This document shows, piece by piece, positions 19,287-28,044 of a stretch of DNA of 64,000 nucleotides (its first letter is position 1; every line of letters starts with the position of its first letter). The translations under genes were made by a program, and so were the position numbers. The notes below the pieces were generated by a model, which worked only from the letters and a program-made list of their open reading frames with translations, was not told the DNA's origin and searched no databases. Source of the DNA: Henningerozyma blattae CBS 6284 (Eukaryota; Ascomycota; Saccharomycetes; Saccharomycetales; Saccharomycetaceae); contig NC_020186.1 of assembly GCF_000315915.1 (NCBI RefSeq), positions 1,426,001 through 1,490,000 of the forward strand, in the 5' to 3' direction.

Positions 19287-19670
19287 TTATCGATTTTTTC
19301 TTTTTACTCAAGTGAATGAATGGCTCATTCACTTATCAACCTCTATGACCTCATGTTAAATACTCATTGACATCTTTTTTTTAATATTTTATATTCATAG
19401 TATTTAAAAAAATATCTGTTTATGTACTGTTTATGAAATCTGTTTAAAAAAATTTATTATACCAATATTGCATATAGCGCATTTCTATTTTTTAAGGTTA
19501 TTTGGACTAAGAAATTGATTAATAGCGGAATTTCTAAAAAAGTCTAAAAAAAACCCAGTCATTAAAAGATCTGAAAGTTTGAAATATTTTGAAAGATGCT
19601 TATGATTGTAGAGGAATCGTCAATAAATAAGCCATACTATACTCCTAAAGCTTAAATCTATCGAATCATC
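19287..19670. other. AMS1-CDC43 intergenic region
   Basis: About 380 bp, AT-rich, with no gene or clear motif beyond A/T runs. Confidence 0.5.
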
Positions 19671-20786
19671 ATGTCGAATGAGTTCCGTGCAACCTTACAT
19701 CTAAAATTCATGGGTAGACATTTAATGATGCTCCCTCCAACATATCAAAGTCATGATCCAAATAAAATGGCAATAATATATTATTCATTATGTGGAATAG
19801 CTGCAACTGACAAAACCCAAATTGAAACTAAGTATAGCAAGAGTAGGGAATTTATTTTAGCACATCATAAAACCATTGAATTGAAAGATGATCAAAAAAT
19901 TTGTACGATTTCTGGTTTTATTGGCACTCTAACTTTAGATTTCCAGGATAATAAAGTAATAACAATTAATTTATCAAATACCCTTTTCGCTTTATTAAGT
20001 TTAAGAATTCTTGGTGAAACTTCCTTTTTCGAGAATTCAAAACATAAAAGACATATTGGAAATTTAGTAAAAAATTGCCAATTGCCAGATGGTTCATTTG
20101 TTTCAAGCCTAGACATAGACAATGGTTTTAAACCATCACCTGTTGATTCAAAAGATTTAAGATATACGTATATGGCCATTTCTATTTTATACCTCATGGG
20201 ATCTAGGAGCAAACAAGATTTTAATGAATTCATCGATGTCGATTTAGCTGTTAAAAATATTTTGAATCATCAAACACTGTTAGGTGCTTTTGGAGAATAT
20301 AATGAGCCACATGCTGGCTATACTTCATGTGCTCTATCTGCTTTGTACTTGTTAAACCGTTCCTTGAATGTCCTTTCTGAATCATTTAAATCAAAAACTA
20401 TATCTTGGCTAGTATTTAGACAATTATCAAATGAAGGATGCAGTAAATTCCAAATAGATTCAAACCCTTCCTTTGATGAAGCGGATAATGGTGGGTTTCA
20501 AGGTAGGCCCAACAAGTTTGCTGATACATGCTATGCCTTTTGGTGTATGAATTCTTTAAAATTGCTCACAGATGATTGGAAAAATTTAATAGACACATCT
20601 GCAGTTCTAAATTATCTTTTAAAAACGACGCAAAACACTCTAATTGGTGGATTTAGTAAAAATGATGATGACGACCCAGATATTTACCATACTTGTCTTG
20701 GTATTGCTGCATTAAAATTGTTGGATGGCTCTTTTGATGGTTCTTTATGTATTCCAAAATATGTAAGTGATACCATGGTATTATAA
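19671..20786 (+). CDS. CDC43: Geranylgeranyltransferase type I beta subunit (Cdc43)
   Basis: 371 residues of the protein prenyltransferase beta-subunit family. With the Ram2 alpha subunit it attaches geranylgeranyl to CaaL proteins such as Rho1 and Cdc42. Repeats of the alpha-alpha barrel are visible (HAGYTSCALSALYLL, GGFQGRPNKFADTCYAFW, GGFSKNDDDDPDIYHTCLG). The zinc ligands are D285 and C287 (ADTCYA) and H340 (IYHTC). Length and order match the S. cerevisiae protein (376 residues), and the gene keeps its place next to AMS1. Confidence 0.94.
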   Translation: MSNEFRATLHLKFMGRHLMMLPPTYQSHDPNKMAIIYYSLCGIAATDKTQIETKYSKSREFILAHHKTIELKDDQKICTISGFIGTLTLDFQDNKVITINLSNTLFALLSLRILGETSFFENSKHKRHIGNLVKNCQLPDGSFVSSLDIDNGFKPSPVDSKDLRYTYMAISILYLMGSRSKQDFNEFIDVDLAVKNILNHQTLLGAFGEYNEPHAGYTSCALSALYLLNRSLNVLSESFKSKTISWLVFRQLSNEGCSKFQIDSNPSFDEADNGGFQGRPNKFADTCYAFWCMNSLKLLTDDWKNLIDTSAVLNYLLKTTQNTLIGGFSKNDDDDPDIYHTCLGIAALKLLDGSFDGSLCIPKYVSDTMVL

Positions 20787-20952
20787 ATTTCTATGAATTT
20801 ATTAGACCGCCCATTTGATATAATGAATTAAAATAGAAAAAAAATTTTCAGTTATTTTATCGATGCTGTATTTATATATAGATCAGTGATTCTAATTAAA
20901 AAAAAATCAAATATATATACTATGAAATGAATGTTTTACTGGATGACCAATA

Positions 20953-22803
20953 TTATGCAAATGCGCTAACACCAAGTAAAATGATTTGAATGAATAGCTG
21001 TAACGACCAAAATCCTACTCTTCTAATTCTTTGACTCTTTTTTCTACTATCTGAAACGTATTCAGCAAATGCATTATATACTTCTTCACTAATATCATTT
21101 AGAAGTAATGAATCATAAACTGTCCAAGAGCCTTCAAAATCAGAAACGTTCTTAATAATTCTACATCTAATAGGAATATATGTTCGTCTTGAATTAATGT
21201 AACCAACAATAGGTCTTATTAAAGCGTTATTGATATAACCTAATTGACTAGTAAATAAGGGTACTTCTGCTTTTACATTATGAAGCTTTACTGACAAATC
21301 TATTATCATATATTCAGAAGGTTCAATTTGAGAAAATATTTCTTTATTTGCACTTGAATTTTCTGGTAAGAAAATAGTTGATCCTAGGACTTCAGAATAG
21401 TTTTTAGCTTCTTTTAATATTCCATCACCAATTACATGGATAATATCTTGCAATTGAGAGAAATTAGCATTTGCATCAGGCAACATTACATCACCGAGCA
21501 TATCAACTTTCCCCTCTGTAATCCAACCAAATGGTCCACTATCTCCAGCGTTTAAATGATCTACATCCAAATTATCAACTCTTAATCTAGTCATTTTACT
21601 CCATATTAATTTATCTTTATTTGAATCATTAACATGAGAAACAAATTTTCTATGAATTGTAAACATTGAATTATCATATGTCCCACTTATACTATTAGCG
21701 TGTAAAATATCATATAATAACCAATGTTTTCTTAATCTTGGTAAATCACAATTGAAAATACTAATTTGAATCGGTCTAAAATTTTTAGGTTGATACATTG
21801 TGAATAAGACATCATTCATGACAAATTTTTCTATTTCAAAATCACCTGGTTTATGTTTGTTTAAATAATTTCTAGGATCGTCATTTTTTGCCCAATTTAC
21901 ATGAGTTCTATCAACGACCCCTCTTAAACCTGAGATTGATAGTTCATCTAATATCCCAGTACCATTAATCCATTTAGAGAAACTTAATGATATTTCAATT
22001 TGATCTATTGTTAAATCATATTGTGTATAATTCCCATCATCGAAATCTCCTCTATTTATAAGAAGACCCGCACTTAACGCCAGTCTTGCTCTTTCAGCTG
22101 CTTCCTTTTGTGAACCTTTACCAAAACTTCTTGATAAATTAGGTCTTCTTGATATAAACACTTTATTGAAAGTTATTTTCCCAGATCTCCAATCAGGAAC
22201 TATTGCATTTTCAAAAACCACAGAAACGCCTAAATTTTTAGTTAGAAATTCACCAACTTTCGTAGCTAAATATTCTTGAGCAAATAATGAATTCATCAAA
22301 TAAATGATTGCTGATAAGAAAGTTGTTGTAGCAAATAAAAATATTAATGCATTACTGAAAATCACCCATGATATTACAGTTCCAATGGTACCTTTACTTA
22401 AGGGGTCTGTTGATCTTGTTAATAGCCATCTTAAATTAATTTTCAATTTTTTCGCAATATTTTGAGTCTTGGCTAATTGTCTATCTCTATCTGTAATAAA
22501 TTTCAAATCATGATTATTTATAGGTTCATTTTTATGAAGATTATTTTGTTGTAAAAAAGTAGTTGATCGATGAATAGATCTATTAAAGTTAAAATTATCA
22601 TTTTGAATTGAAGATAATAAGGAAGTTTTATTAATTAAAGAAACATTGGTAATATTATAATGTATTGGAAGTTTTCTAATTGACCTAGAAGTATGGAATG
22701 AAGTTTTCAAAATGTTATTTAGTGATGAATTTGAAATAATCTTTGTTATAGAAAAGGGTTTTGTAGTATTATAATTTTTTAATCCGAGTCTTAATAAAGA
22801 CAT
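20953..22803 (-). CDS. MDM31: Mitochondrial inner-membrane protein Mdm31
   Basis: 616 residues: a basic, Ser/Thr/Asn-rich mitochondrial presequence, a first transmembrane segment around residues 140-170 (ISWVIFSNALIFLFATTTF) and a last one at the extreme C-terminus. The block FENAIVPDWRSGKITFNK, then RRPNLSRSFGKGSQ, and the tail RRVGFWSLQL match Mdm31 better than its paralogue Mdm32. The family is needed for mitochondrial shape, nucleoid stability and cardiolipin balance. The neighbours (CDC43, MNS1) are not those of S. cerevisiae YHR194W, so the locus has been rearranged. Confidence 0.88.
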   Translation of the reverse strand: MSLLRLGLKNYNTTKPFSITKIISNSSLNNILKTSFHTSRSIRKLPIHYNITNVSLINKTSLLSSIQNDNFNFNRSIHRSTTFLQQNNLHKNEPINNHDLKFITDRDRQLAKTQNIAKKLKINLRWLLTRSTDPLSKGTIGTVISWVIFSNALIFLFATTTFLSAIIYLMNSLFAQEYLATKVGEFLTKNLGVSVVFENAIVPDWRSGKITFNKVFISRRPNLSRSFGKGSQKEAAERARLALSAGLLINRGDFDDGNYTQYDLTIDQIEISLSFSKWINGTGILDELSISGLRGVVDRTHVNWAKNDDPRNYLNKHKPGDFEIEKFVMNDVLFTMYQPKNFRPIQISIFNCDLPRLRKHWLLYDILHANSISGTYDNSMFTIHRKFVSHVNDSNKDKLIWSKMTRLRVDNLDVDHLNAGDSGPFGWITEGKVDMLGDVMLPDANANFSQLQDIIHVIGDGILKEAKNYSEVLGSTIFLPENSSANKEIFSQIEPSEYMIIDLSVKLHNVKAEVPLFTSQLGYINNALIRPIVGYINSRRTYIPIRCRIIKNVSDFEGSWTVYDSLLLNDISEEVYNAFAEYVSDSRKKSQRIRRVGFWSLQLFIQIILLGVSAFA

Positions 22804-23536
22804 AATATGTCATAAAAAACAATAAGAAAAAAAAAAAAAGATAGCAAAAAAAAATAAATAAATAATAAAAGATGTGGAATTATGTAGGGTAAGTGAGTGT
22901 AAATATGCAATTGTCTTTTGATTGATATTATAATATTGTAATGAATGGAGGAGTTTACTAATGTATCTCTATAGGTTACATTAAAATATCTAAAGAGGTA
23001 ATATGAATGCAAAGGAAACAAAAAATAGAATAAAGAAAAAAAGATAAGTGATGATGCAAACAGGAAACTAATTACAAGAAGTATTTTGATATTTTATTAT
23101 AATAGCAGTAGATAAAAAAAATATGGATAACTGTATATTTGTTATTTGATTTAGACTGTTATGAAAATTGCAAAACTTTTGCTGTTTATCATTAAAGCTT
23201 TTTTAATGGGTGAGATAAAGAATAAAAAAAAGGTCAAAAAAAGGTGGAAATCTTCGAGGCAAAGAATTTAAGCGAGATAAAAGAATTAAAAAGATAAGAC
23301 GGGGAAATAGTAAAAAACTTCCTAAAAAAAAAAAAATAAATAAAAAAGAAAAAGAAAAACAAAGTATAATGTAAATGCAAAAAAAAAAATTGAAAAAAAA
23401 GTTTAATCAAATTAAGTAAATATCTTGTTCTATGAAGTATATAGTGTTAAATTATAAGTTCGTTTCGTATAATCGTTTATATTTGATCATAAAATGATGG
23501 AGGATGAGGGTGAAGAGAGAGTTTAAAGGTAAAAAT
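22804..23536. other. MDM31-MNS1 intergenic region
   Basis: About 730 bp, very A-rich on the plus strand (several runs of 8-12 A between 23220 and 23400). It holds the MDM31 promoter and the MNS1 3' region. No gene is supported; the 76-residue frame at 22791-23021 is low complexity. Confidence 0.5.
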
Positions 23537-25279
23537 TTAAATGTCTAGAGTCCATCCAGTGGTCAAAGACATTTCCTCCAAAACTTTTGGATCAAGGACT
23601 GGGAAAGGATGAGCTTCAGTGTTGTAAACAACTTTTGTTAAATCCACATCGTCTTGGAACAATAGATGGAAATATTTCAAAGTTTCGGCCAACCAGAAAC
23701 TTTCCAAGTTGTCTCTCTTTTCAGTTGGAACGTCAAAGCAATTTTCCAAACTTGTATATCTAATAGTAGAATCATCAGTATCGTTTTCATCCTTAATAGA
23801 GGCATTTTCTTTGAATTTTTGTAAGATTTGGTACCCCCATTGACGGTATTTCTTTTCCTTTGTCAAATGGTACATAAACATCAAAGACTCGACAGCTTCT
23901 GGTCTTTGTAAATTATGAGCGTCATTTGGTTTGACGTAGAAATCATTGTAAAAAGATTGATACCAATTGTTTGTAGAAATATCAGAAGTACCATCATCAA
24001 AGACTACAATCTCGGGAGCTAAACCAGAGGGTATTTGATCATACATTTGATAGCAAGTGAATGTAATTTCTTGAGCTAAATCCCAGTCTTCTTGTCTTTT
24101 TTCATCCCAAAATGCTTGCTCTTTTGCTACTTCAATTGGTAAACCTTCAGTAGCACCCATGGCCAATACACCACCAATGAAACAAACTAAATGGTCCATC
24201 TTTGGTGATAATCCCTTGGAGTCTAAACCAAATTCCTTTTCACCAATAAATACAATGCCATTAATTGAAGATTTAGAGACTAAATGTTTTTTAACACCTT
24301 CAATGGAAATTCTATATAAATCATAATAAATTTGTTCATGAGTCAATAAGTATTGTTTTAAAAGATATTCATAGAATGAATCACCTCTTGAACCTAATCT
24401 AATATTTTCACCAAAAAATTTCCCAGTCTCTGGAACAGTATAAATTGGAATTAATCCATCGAAATGTGGACTTGTTAAATTATTATTTTCATATAATGGT
24501 TTATAAACTTTTTCTACTAATTTCCAATATTTATCATTTTGTGTTAAGAATGATAAATATTTGAATTCTAATTGTAAAGTAGTGAATTCAGCTGTGGAAG
24601 AAGCACCATCATCAACATGATTTCTAATTGGATTACCAGTTTGCAAATTAATACTTGAATAAGGGATACCAATTTCTGAATATTCTAGGGATAAGATTAG
24701 ACGGTCCCCTAAATCAACAGCTTTTTCTAAATAAACGTTTGGATTACCGATTTGTAATTCAGTAGAATAATAATAAGCTGATAAAAGACCACCCAGCATT
24801 CTAATGGTAGTCTCGAAAACGTTTACTGGAGCATTAATATCATAATCTAAAGTATTTTGTATCCAATCTTGAGCTTTCAAGATAGCTTCTTTAAATTGTT
24901 CATTTCTTGAAGCAATGGAATCTAATTTGGATTGATCAATAGAACCATCAGTAGTCTTGTAAAGGGTCACGTTGACATTTTCTGCAAGAGTATAATTATA
25001 CATTTGCATCATTGTATCTAGAGAATCGACAATGATCCACCCCATTGGTTTATCATCACCAGTGAAGTTTCTATGATTATGAGAGATTGGAGCATAAATA
25101 TCTGAACCGTAACCGTATTGAGTATAATCGTTCCAGGAATTTAAAAACATGGATTCAATGGATTCCAAGATTAAATTATTGTCGGGCAATTCTGGTTCTG
25201 GTTCTAAAAACACTTTGGCAATAGACAGAAGAATTGCCACAACTGCTGTAATAACAGCAAATGCTTGATTTGAAAACAT
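23537..25279 (-). CDS. MNS1: ER mannosyl-oligosaccharide 1,2-alpha-mannosidase (Mns1)
   Basis: Glycoside hydrolase family 47, 580 residues, a type II ER membrane protein that removes one mannose from Man9GlcNAc2. The N-terminal anchor (about residues 7-25) is followed by the catalytic barrel: SWNDYTQYGYG, GWIIVDSLDTMMQMYN, NVFETTIRMLGGLLSAYYYS, GSRGDSFYEYLLKQY, KMDHLVCFIGG, LQRPEAVESLMFMYHLT and the final TEAHPFPVLD with the calcium-binding Thr region. EFM3 lies upstream and divergent. In S. cerevisiae MNS1 (YJR131W) and EFM3 (YJR129C) are separated only by STR2, which is absent here. Confidence 0.95.
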   Translation of the reverse strand: MFSNQAFAVITAVVAILLSIAKVFLEPEPELPDNNLILESIESMFLNSWNDYTQYGYGSDIYAPISHNHRNFTGDDKPMGWIIVDSLDTMMQMYNYTLAENVNVTLYKTTDGSIDQSKLDSIASRNEQFKEAILKAQDWIQNTLDYDINAPVNVFETTIRMLGGLLSAYYYSTELQIGNPNVYLEKAVDLGDRLILSLEYSEIGIPYSSINLQTGNPIRNHVDDGASSTAEFTTLQLEFKYLSFLTQNDKYWKLVEKVYKPLYENNNLTSPHFDGLIPIYTVPETGKFFGENIRLGSRGDSFYEYLLKQYLLTHEQIYYDLYRISIEGVKKHLVSKSSINGIVFIGEKEFGLDSKGLSPKMDHLVCFIGGVLAMGATEGLPIEVAKEQAFWDEKRQEDWDLAQEITFTCYQMYDQIPSGLAPEIVVFDDGTSDISTNNWYQSFYNDFYVKPNDAHNLQRPEAVESLMFMYHLTKEKKYRQWGYQILQKFKENASIKDENDTDDSTIRYTSLENCFDVPTEKRDNLESFWLAETLKYFHLLFQDDVDLTKVVYNTEAHPFPVLDPKVLEEMSLTTGWTLDI

Positions 25280-25594
25280 GATGTGTTGGCTGGTTCTGAA
25301 GAGGATAGGAATTTTAGGGAAGAAAAAAATTTTTTTTTACTAAAATAACGTGTATATATATAAATGTATATATATATATATATTCTATTTTTTGCCACCG
25401 ACAAATAAAGAATGTGGGAGTGACACTTACCCTAAACGTGGTGGTGTGCCCTATAAGAATGGCAGTCGGGCCCTAGGCAAACCCTAAGCACGACTATAAT
25501 TAGGTAAAAAAAAAAAAAAGAAAAAAAAAAACATAAATAATAATAAATAATATACTATAAAAAAAAATCGATGAGTTAAGATACATAGCATAAA
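25280..25594. other. MNS1-EFM3 divergent promoter region
   Basis: About 315 bp with a (TA)n microsatellite near 25355-25383, a more GC-rich block (25410-25500) containing ACCCTAAACG and AAACCCTAAG, and A-runs. STR2, which would lie here in the S. cerevisiae order, is missing. Confidence 0.55.
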
Positions 25595-26545
25595 ATGAGT
25601 GATGAATTTTATTATCAGCTACATCATCGATGTGATTTGAACCTATTGGAATTAGATAATGAGTTATTGGAAAATTTGAAATTTCCTCAAATAAATGATG
25701 AATTTGGTATCATTTACCGACGTAATCCATATTACTACAAGAAAGTGATCAAGATTCTTATTGATCAAATGGAAAAATGTGATACGATTGATGAAGAAAT
25801 TGGTGAATGGTTATACGAAGAATATGTCAAATTGATTAGTGAAGATACAAAAGTGAAACAAGCATTAAACCCTACATTCAAAGATATAGTACGATACGAG
25901 TTTGGCAATGAGAGATTGAAAATAGAAATGGAGGAAACGCCAAATGTGATTAGTGGTAATGGAACCACTGGATTACGGACATGGGAAGCTGCATTGTATA
26001 TGATATTATATCTTTTAGAACACCCTGTACGGGGGAATGTTGTTGAGATTGGTGCCGGTACTGGGATGGTCAGTATTGGTATAATGAAGATGCAGGGCCA
26101 AAATATATCCAGTGTTTTAGTGACTGATGGTGATGAGTATGTGGCAAATAAACAATTACCCAAGAATTTCCAATTGAATGGTATTGTTGATGATACAAGA
26201 GTGAAGTTCCAAAAGATCCGCTGGAACGAGGATCATCTGGTGAACGGTGATGGTCCAAATGTAGATTATTTAGTGGGTGCTGATGTAACATATGATGTGA
26301 GTGTCCTTGATGATTTAGTTTGTTGTATAGAGGAGATCATGGCCGAAGGAGTCCGAGAATGTTTAATTAGTGCGACGCGCCGTAATCCGGAAACTTTATT
26401 AGAATTCGAACGGTTGTTAGTGGCAAATGGATTGCAATGGGAAGTGGTCAGTGATAGTACAATGGACTGTCCAGAGTTACAAGCATTATTGAATCGCCCG
26501 ATGATTGGACCAATCTTGATATATAGTATTACAAAACAAGAATAG
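25595..26545 (+). CDS. EFM3: Efm3-like protein lysine methyltransferase
   Basis: 316 residues of the class I, seven-strand SAM-dependent methyltransferase family (methyltransferase 16 group). S. cerevisiae Efm3 (YJR129C, 339 residues) trimethylates one lysine of elongation factor 2. Motif I is VEIGAGTGMVSIG, with the glycine loop at residues 153-157; the post-I acidic residue lies in VTDGDEY, and the substrate-side motif is YLVGADVTYD. The N-terminal 140 residues are the family-specific helical part. MNS1 lies divergently upstream, supporting orthology. Confidence 0.9.
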   Translation: MSDEFYYQLHHRCDLNLLELDNELLENLKFPQINDEFGIIYRRNPYYYKKVIKILIDQMEKCDTIDEEIGEWLYEEYVKLISEDTKVKQALNPTFKDIVRYEFGNERLKIEMEETPNVISGNGTTGLRTWEAALYMILYLLEHPVRGNVVEIGAGTGMVSIGIMKMQGQNISSVLVTDGDEYVANKQLPKNFQLNGIVDDTRVKFQKIRWNEDHLVNGDGPNVDYLVGADVTYDVSVLDDLVCCIEEIMAEGVRECLISATRRNPETLLEFERLLVANGLQWEVVSDSTMDCPELQALLNRPMIGPILIYSITKQE

Positions 26546-26551
26546 ATAGAT

Positions 26552-26586
<35 letters not shown>

Positions 26587-26902
26587 TAATAAACAAATAG
26601 TTGTGTGATCTTTCTGACACTCGAGAATCATTTTCTGTTGAAACAACAGCATTCCGCTCGAGTTCTTATAAAAATCCCAATTACTCTTTCCTACTCGCGT
26701 ATCGCAATGGCCAAGTGGGTTTAATATCTTGGAAATTGCACTGTCTAATGCGGAGGATCACTTTTGGACAAAGTTAATTGGTCTTTTCTGAAAATCAATA
26801 AAAAATAAAAATAAGTCTTCTTTTAGATTAGAAAATAAGAAATGTCTCTTTAAAAAAATAGATATCAATAGATCGTTGTATTTATAATGCTCCGAAATTG
26901 AT

Positions 26903-26910
26903 TTACCCGG
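26903..26910 (+). promoter_or_regulatory. Reb1-type site TTACCCGG
   Basis: An exact match to the Reb1 core TTACCCG plus G, in the intergenic region upstream of RSF2. Reb1 sites commonly set promoter nucleosome-free regions in these yeasts. Confidence 0.45.
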
Positions 26911-26980
26911 TACGGGAAACCACCGAGAACCGAGAAATGAGCCACGGGAAAAAACAAGAAATTTAAAAACTAGGGCAAAA

Positions 26981-27010
26981 AGCAAAGCAAAGCAAAGCAA
27001 AGCAAAGCAA
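26981..27010 (+). repeat. AGCAA pentanucleotide array, six copies
   Basis: Six perfect tandem AGCAA units at the left edge of the GC-rich island. Confidence 0.95.
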
Positions 27011-27103
27011 AGAACATGGCAAGAAAAAGCCGTCGGGCGTGACGGAAAGATCCGTCGGGAATGACGTTATCGCCGTACGCATGGGAGATCTCACGACATC
27101 GCT

Positions 27104-27170
27104 ATCCCTTTTTGCCATCGCCATCCCTTTTTGCCATCGCCATCCCTTTTTGCCATCGCCATCCCTTTTT
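27104..27170 (+). repeat. 19-bp minisatellite, 3.5 copies
   Basis: The unit atccctttttgccatcgcc occurs three times without change (27104-27122, 27123-27141, 27142-27160), followed by a partial copy to 27170. It lies within the GC-rich island upstream of RSF2. Confidence 0.95.
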
Positions 27171-27821
27171 CAGACAAATCTCGCAGCAATCTTACGTAAG
27201 ACTGATCCTGGGCCTTCTGTAGCCTGTCAGTACGGAGCTTCTCCACAGCACTAAAAGCGGCGCAGTCCAGATGTAGCAACCGACATGCCGGGAGATTGGC
27301 TTCCGTTTTAGGATGTGTGAACGTGGTATGTGGGCCAGATCCGGCGATCTACAGCCCTAAATCGGAAAACACGAATGCCCTAGGGTTCTTCAGCGTGGAG
27401 AATTGCCGCGGGATATCGCCGGAAACGGCCAACTCGGAAAAGAAAAGACAAGGGAATAAATTTAGAATATAGTCGGCCAATTTATTACACTCGGCTCATT
27501 AATTGCCAATCGGCTTGTGGGATCTGGCAGGGTTGTGTGGCAGAGAAATGGGCGTAGCGACATTGTCCGTCCAGTACAATCGCGTAGGATGCGAGTGCGG
27601 AGACTACTGTGAAGGACAGATCTGGCAAGACTCGTGGTACGGGATTTTCACTACAGAAAATGGAGGAGGCATGTGGTGCTGCGCCTGCAGAGAAAATGGC
27701 GGAGCACGAGGGCCCACACGGAGAAAACAGCGTAGCACATTCGCACAAGCATCGAAGAATGTTGCGTACAACCTTTGGAACAAAGCAAAGAGCAATAAAG
27801 ATAAAGAAAGATAAAGAAAGA

Positions 27822-27852
<31 letters not shown>

Positions 27853-28044
27853 AAAGTATATAACGAAAAATTCAATCGTTTCTTTTTTCCGAATAATTGA
27901 CTAGACAAAATAGTTCCCTTTTCTTATTGTCATTTGGACACCAATTTATTTATTTTTTTTTATTTTTCATTTTCTGCATATACTGACTGGGTTGCTACAT
28001 TAAAGAATTAGAGGTTACTATATATACATATGTTGTTATGAGCA

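Larger units (their letters stand above)
26546..28044. other. EFM3-RSF2 intergenic region with a GC-rich island
   Basis: A 1.5-kb non-genic stretch. In order: a (TA)n tract (26561-26583), a Reb1-type TTACCCGG (26903-26910), a pentamer array AGCAA x6 (26981-27010), paired CCGTCGGG..TGACG repeats (27030-27066), a 19-bp minisatellite (27104-27170) and a (GAA)n tract (about 27822-27854). From about 27020 to 27800 the base composition rises to near 50% GC against about 30% around it. Open frames occur there on both strands (for example 27503-27814), as expected from few stop codons. None resembles a known family, so no gene is called. Confidence 0.7.

Noticed and set aside
27485..27908. Overlapping open frames on both strands in the GC-rich island (63-103 codons, some Cys-rich)
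   Set aside because: Frames overlap on both strands, codon usage is unlike neighbouring genes, and no family is recognised; the lack of stops is explained by high GC.
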